From the NCBI GenBank assembly GCA_019316985.1, contig CP079215.1, positions 1-64,000 on the forward strand: a DNA stretch of 64,000 nucleotides, written 5' to 3'. The stretch's first letter is position 1, and the number at the start of each line of letters is the position of its first letter. Below are positions 62,216 through 64,000 of the stretch, in pieces. The stretch comes from Paraniabella defluvii. Lineage in GTDB: Bacteria; Bacteroidota; Bacteroidia; Chitinophagales; Chitinophagaceae. A program made the position numbers and the translations under genes. The notes beneath the pieces were generated by a model that had not been told where the DNA came from, did no database searches, and saw only the letters and a list, made by a program, of their open reading frames with translations.

Positions 62216-62584
62216 CTACATAGCAGCCGACATTGCCCGGCCTGTATAGAAGTCTACCCGGTCGCGGATATGATCAATATTAAACGGCTTATTAATAAAC
62301 TCATCGGCACCTGCAGCCATAGCGGCCTCAGCAATGTCTATCGTCGCGGAAATCATCAATACCGGAACCTGGTTGCAACGCATGACCTTTAATGTACGCA
62401 CACAATTCTACTCCGCTATAACCGGGCAGCCTGTGATCAATAACGAACAGGTCCGGGATATAATTGAGACCGGCAATAATGGCGTCGCCGTTTTCTAAAC
62501 TGGTAATCTGATAATTTCTTCCGAAAATAATATCGAAAACTTCCTGATGCTGGTATCGTCTTCTACTATAACTATTTGCTTCAT
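62216..62584 (-). CDS. Single-domain response regulator (frameshifts)
   Basis: About 122 residues, CheY-like REC only. MKQIVIVEDDTSIREVF (acidic pair; one base added near 62540), phospho-Asp in DLFVIDHRLPGYSG, Thr/Ser in MISATIDIAEAA and Lys in FINKPFNIDHIRD. Break near 62395 as well. It may receive phosphate from an orphan hybrid kinase such as the one at 19890; there is no kinase next to it. Confidence 0.85.
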
Positions 62585-63206
62585 GATCCAATCTTTTAGA
62601 ACATTTTCATCAGATTGATAATGAAAATGCGGTGCCAATACACGCAGATAGCATGCATTACCACAGTTAATAATAAAAAGCTCTGGATTAATAGAAGGTT
62701 TGCGAAATCTGCTAATTGGGAATCTGATTCCTAAGAATGAAGAGCGATCCGTGTTTTTGTTTTACCGCAATGCAAATCCCTATGCAAGGCAGTAATATAA
62801 AGTTACACTAATTAAATGATATTGAACGATAAACTTACACACCGTACGCTGCAAAAACAAGCATTACCAGCTGTTTCAAAGAAATATTGAAATACGCTGG
62901 CTTTGCAAACAATGAGTTTTCAGAGTGTTAACAAGGCGTATTATTATTTCTTCTGCAACCAATGTTACAACAAAGACCTGCATGTAATTTAAGAGTTTCA
63001 TAACATAGCTTCGAGGAAAGGCATCAAATCTTTTCCGGATCTCATGTGGGTTATCATGCAATGATAGCCTGCGATAGCGCGATTCAGGGCATTCCTGATA
63101 CATACGATTCTTCCGGAGCAGTAAGCACATTCCTTAAAAACGCCAGCCTAGTCGGCGGCATTTTAAATGAGCTTCCCCCTCCTGTTATTGTTCATGACTA
63201 AGCCCC
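62585..63206. other. Non-coding region before rlmH
   Basis: No supported gene on either strand over about 620 bases. A minus-strand frame at 62876-63130 has no start context and an improbable composition. Confidence 0.4.
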
Positions 63207-63214
63207 TAACTTTG
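63207..63214 (+). promoter_or_regulatory. -7 promoter box of rlmH
   Basis: TAACTTTG, 58 bases upstream of the ATG. Confidence 0.5.
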
Positions 63215-63272
63215 CAACCGGCTTGACTGAATTATTGGTACAACCCCTTCATTTTTTGAACTGATTATTGAT

Positions 63273-63746
63273 ATGAGAATCTCTTTCTGGTCTATCGGCA
63301 AAAATCACGAGCCCTATGTAAAAGCAGGTATCGAAGACTTTTCCAAAAGGATCAACAACTACTTTAAGCTGGACTGGGAAATTATTGCGCCGCTTAAAAA
63401 CGCTGCAAAAATGGGGATTGATGATATTAAGAAAAATGAAGGTGAACTGATCTTATCTAAAGTTCAAAAGGAAGATTTTCTGATCGCCCTGGACGAAAGA
63501 GGTACGCAGTTCAGCTCTGAAGGACTGGCACAGCAAATACAGCTATGTGCCAACAACTCTAGTAAAAGGGTTGTTTTTTTAATAGGCGGCGCTTTTGGCA
63601 TTCACGAAGCGGTATTAAACAGGGCTAATTTTAAATGGAGCTTATCAAAACTGGTATTTCCCCACCAGCTGGTAAGGTTGATACTGGCAGAGCAGGTATA
63701 CAGGGCCTGTACTATTTTAAAAAATGAGAAATACCACCATCAATAA
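63273..63746 (+). CDS. rlmH: 23S rRNA (pseudouridine1915-N3)-methyltransferase RlmH
   Basis: Intact, 157 residues, the family's usual length. SPOUT-type trefoil-knot methyltransferase that modifies pseudouridine 1915 in helix 69 of 23S rRNA. MRISFWSIGKNHEPYVKAGI, DFLIALDERGTQFSSEGLA, VVFLIGGAFGIHEAVL (SAM-binding knot) and FPHQLVRLILAEQVYRA, ending NEKYHHQ, are all standard. A -7 box is upstream; monocistronic. Confidence 0.96.
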   Translation: MRISFWSIGKNHEPYVKAGIEDFSKRINNYFKLDWEIIAPLKNAAKMGIDDIKKNEGELILSKVQKEDFLIALDERGTQFSSEGLAQQIQLCANNSSKRVVFLIGGAFGIHEAVLNRANFKWSLSKLVFPHQLVRLILAEQVYRACTILKNEKYHHQ

Positions 63747-63842
63747 AATCCAGGTTGCCATAAAATATAAGTAACGACAGCAGCAATTCCTGAGCACCAT
63801 TCAACGAAATTTCATTCATCCCGCAGGCAATGTATTTGAATA

Positions 63843-63879
63843 AAGAAAGGCCTTGCCCTATAGCAAAGCCTTTTTCTTT
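63843..63879. terminator. Bidirectional terminator
   Basis: AAAGAAAGGCCTTGC pairs with GCAAAGCCTTTTTCTTT; serves rlmH and the convergent SusD-like gene. Confidence 0.65.
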
Positions 63880-63900
63880 ACATAGCAATAAGCTGTTTGC

Positions 63901-64000
63901 CTATTGAGTGGGGTTCTGTGTTAAAGTACCAGGATAAGAATTAATAGCATCCTGTGGAATATAATAAACAACACGATAGTCAGTAGGCTGTATCGCTTCA
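63901..64000 (-). CDS. SusD/RagB-like protein, C-terminal end only
   Basis: The last 32 codons read YRVVYYIPQDAINSYPGTLT QNPTQ in short pieces: RVVYYIPQDAINSYPG then TLTQNPTQ and stop. SusD-family lipoproteins often end this way (R...YIP..AI...P..L.QNP). The gene continues past the right edge; a SusC-type receptor would be expected further upstream of it. Confidence 0.6.
   Translation of the reverse strand, partial: EAIQPTDYRVVYYIPQDAINSYPGTLTQNPTQ

Noticed and set aside
62876..63130. Open frame on the minus strand before rlmH
   Set aside because: No recognisable domain, rich in Arg and Cys, no start context, and it covers the rlmH upstream region.

Overview
The window is chromosomal DNA from a Bacteroidota bacterium, most likely family Chitinophagaceae. 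The evidence is: -7 promoter boxes of the TAnnTTTG type in front of several genes, a SusD-type C-terminus at the right edge, a TonB-dependent receptor behind a TPP riboswitch, a fused MarR/GNAT protein, a truncated propeller-type (hybrid two-component) histidine kinase and Bacteroidota-style mobile-element genes. A caution applies throughout: most long genes are interrupted by one-base shifts, usually at short homopolymers (one C of CCC, one A of AAAA). Essential genes (lpdA, lepB, ddl, ispH, fmt) are hit as often as accessory ones. I read these as sequencing or assembly indels, not as pseudogenes, and annotate across them. A smaller set of genes is cut in ways that a one-base indel cannot explain; these are marked separately.

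Left part (1-22,520), housekeeping. It holds the start of rpmB, a DinB-family protein, a PhzF-family protein, a MarR-GNAT fusion, lpdA, a thioredoxin-like protein, lepB, a TPP riboswitch with a TonB-dependent receptor, a ddl/PASTA/rhodanese operon, a ferredoxin, an acyl-CoA reductase, a DegP-type protease, an SGNH hydrolase, a GH13 amylase-like lipoprotein, ispH and a CHASE-type hybrid histidine kinase with REC and HPt domains.

Middle part (22,520-36,972). tRNA-Arg(ACG) has a textbook promoter and terminator, and element-like repeats just downstream. Then come a PhyH-type dioxygenase and a same-strand cluster (24.9-31.9 kb) of two DJ-1/PfpI paralogues, an acetoacetate-decarboxylase-like protein, an aldehyde dehydrogenase, an NAD-epimerase-like protein, an AraC regulator and an esterase, which looks like a carbonyl or electrophile stress module. 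After it lie a DoxX-like protein, fmt, an FKBP, pepT and an SPFH protein.

Integrated element (36,974-54,641, about 17.7 kb). It sits in the 3' end of tRNA-Leu(CAG), bounded by a 17-bp direct repeat, with further repeats near both ends. The left half has a tyrosine recombinase, an excisionase-like protein, two related winged-helix proteins, a DUF3945-like protein, an exported protein, an ImuA-ImuB remnant facing an S24 (LexA-like) regulator across a palindromic operator, a truncated DnaQ-type exonuclease and an XRE regulator. The right half is the most interesting cargo: a small exported Cys-containing protein with an Asp/Thr-rich linker, followed on the same strand by two 6-bladed beta-propeller proteins, two membrane-anchored thioredoxin-fold proteins (one without CxxC), an outer-membrane beta-barrel with a regulatory-like domain, a TMTC/PMT-like GT-C membrane protein and a GT2 polyprenyl-phosphate glycosyltransferase. 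I propose an NVEALA-like exported-peptide system with a dedicated disulfide and glycosylation set.

Right part (54,642-64,000). It contains truncated pieces of a hybrid two-component regulator, an SDR oxidoreductase/DoxX/NTF2 group, a methyltransferase, a CPA1 Na+/H+ antiporter, a junction of two gene fragments near 61.5 kb, a single-domain response regulator, rlmH and the 3' end of a SusD-like gene.
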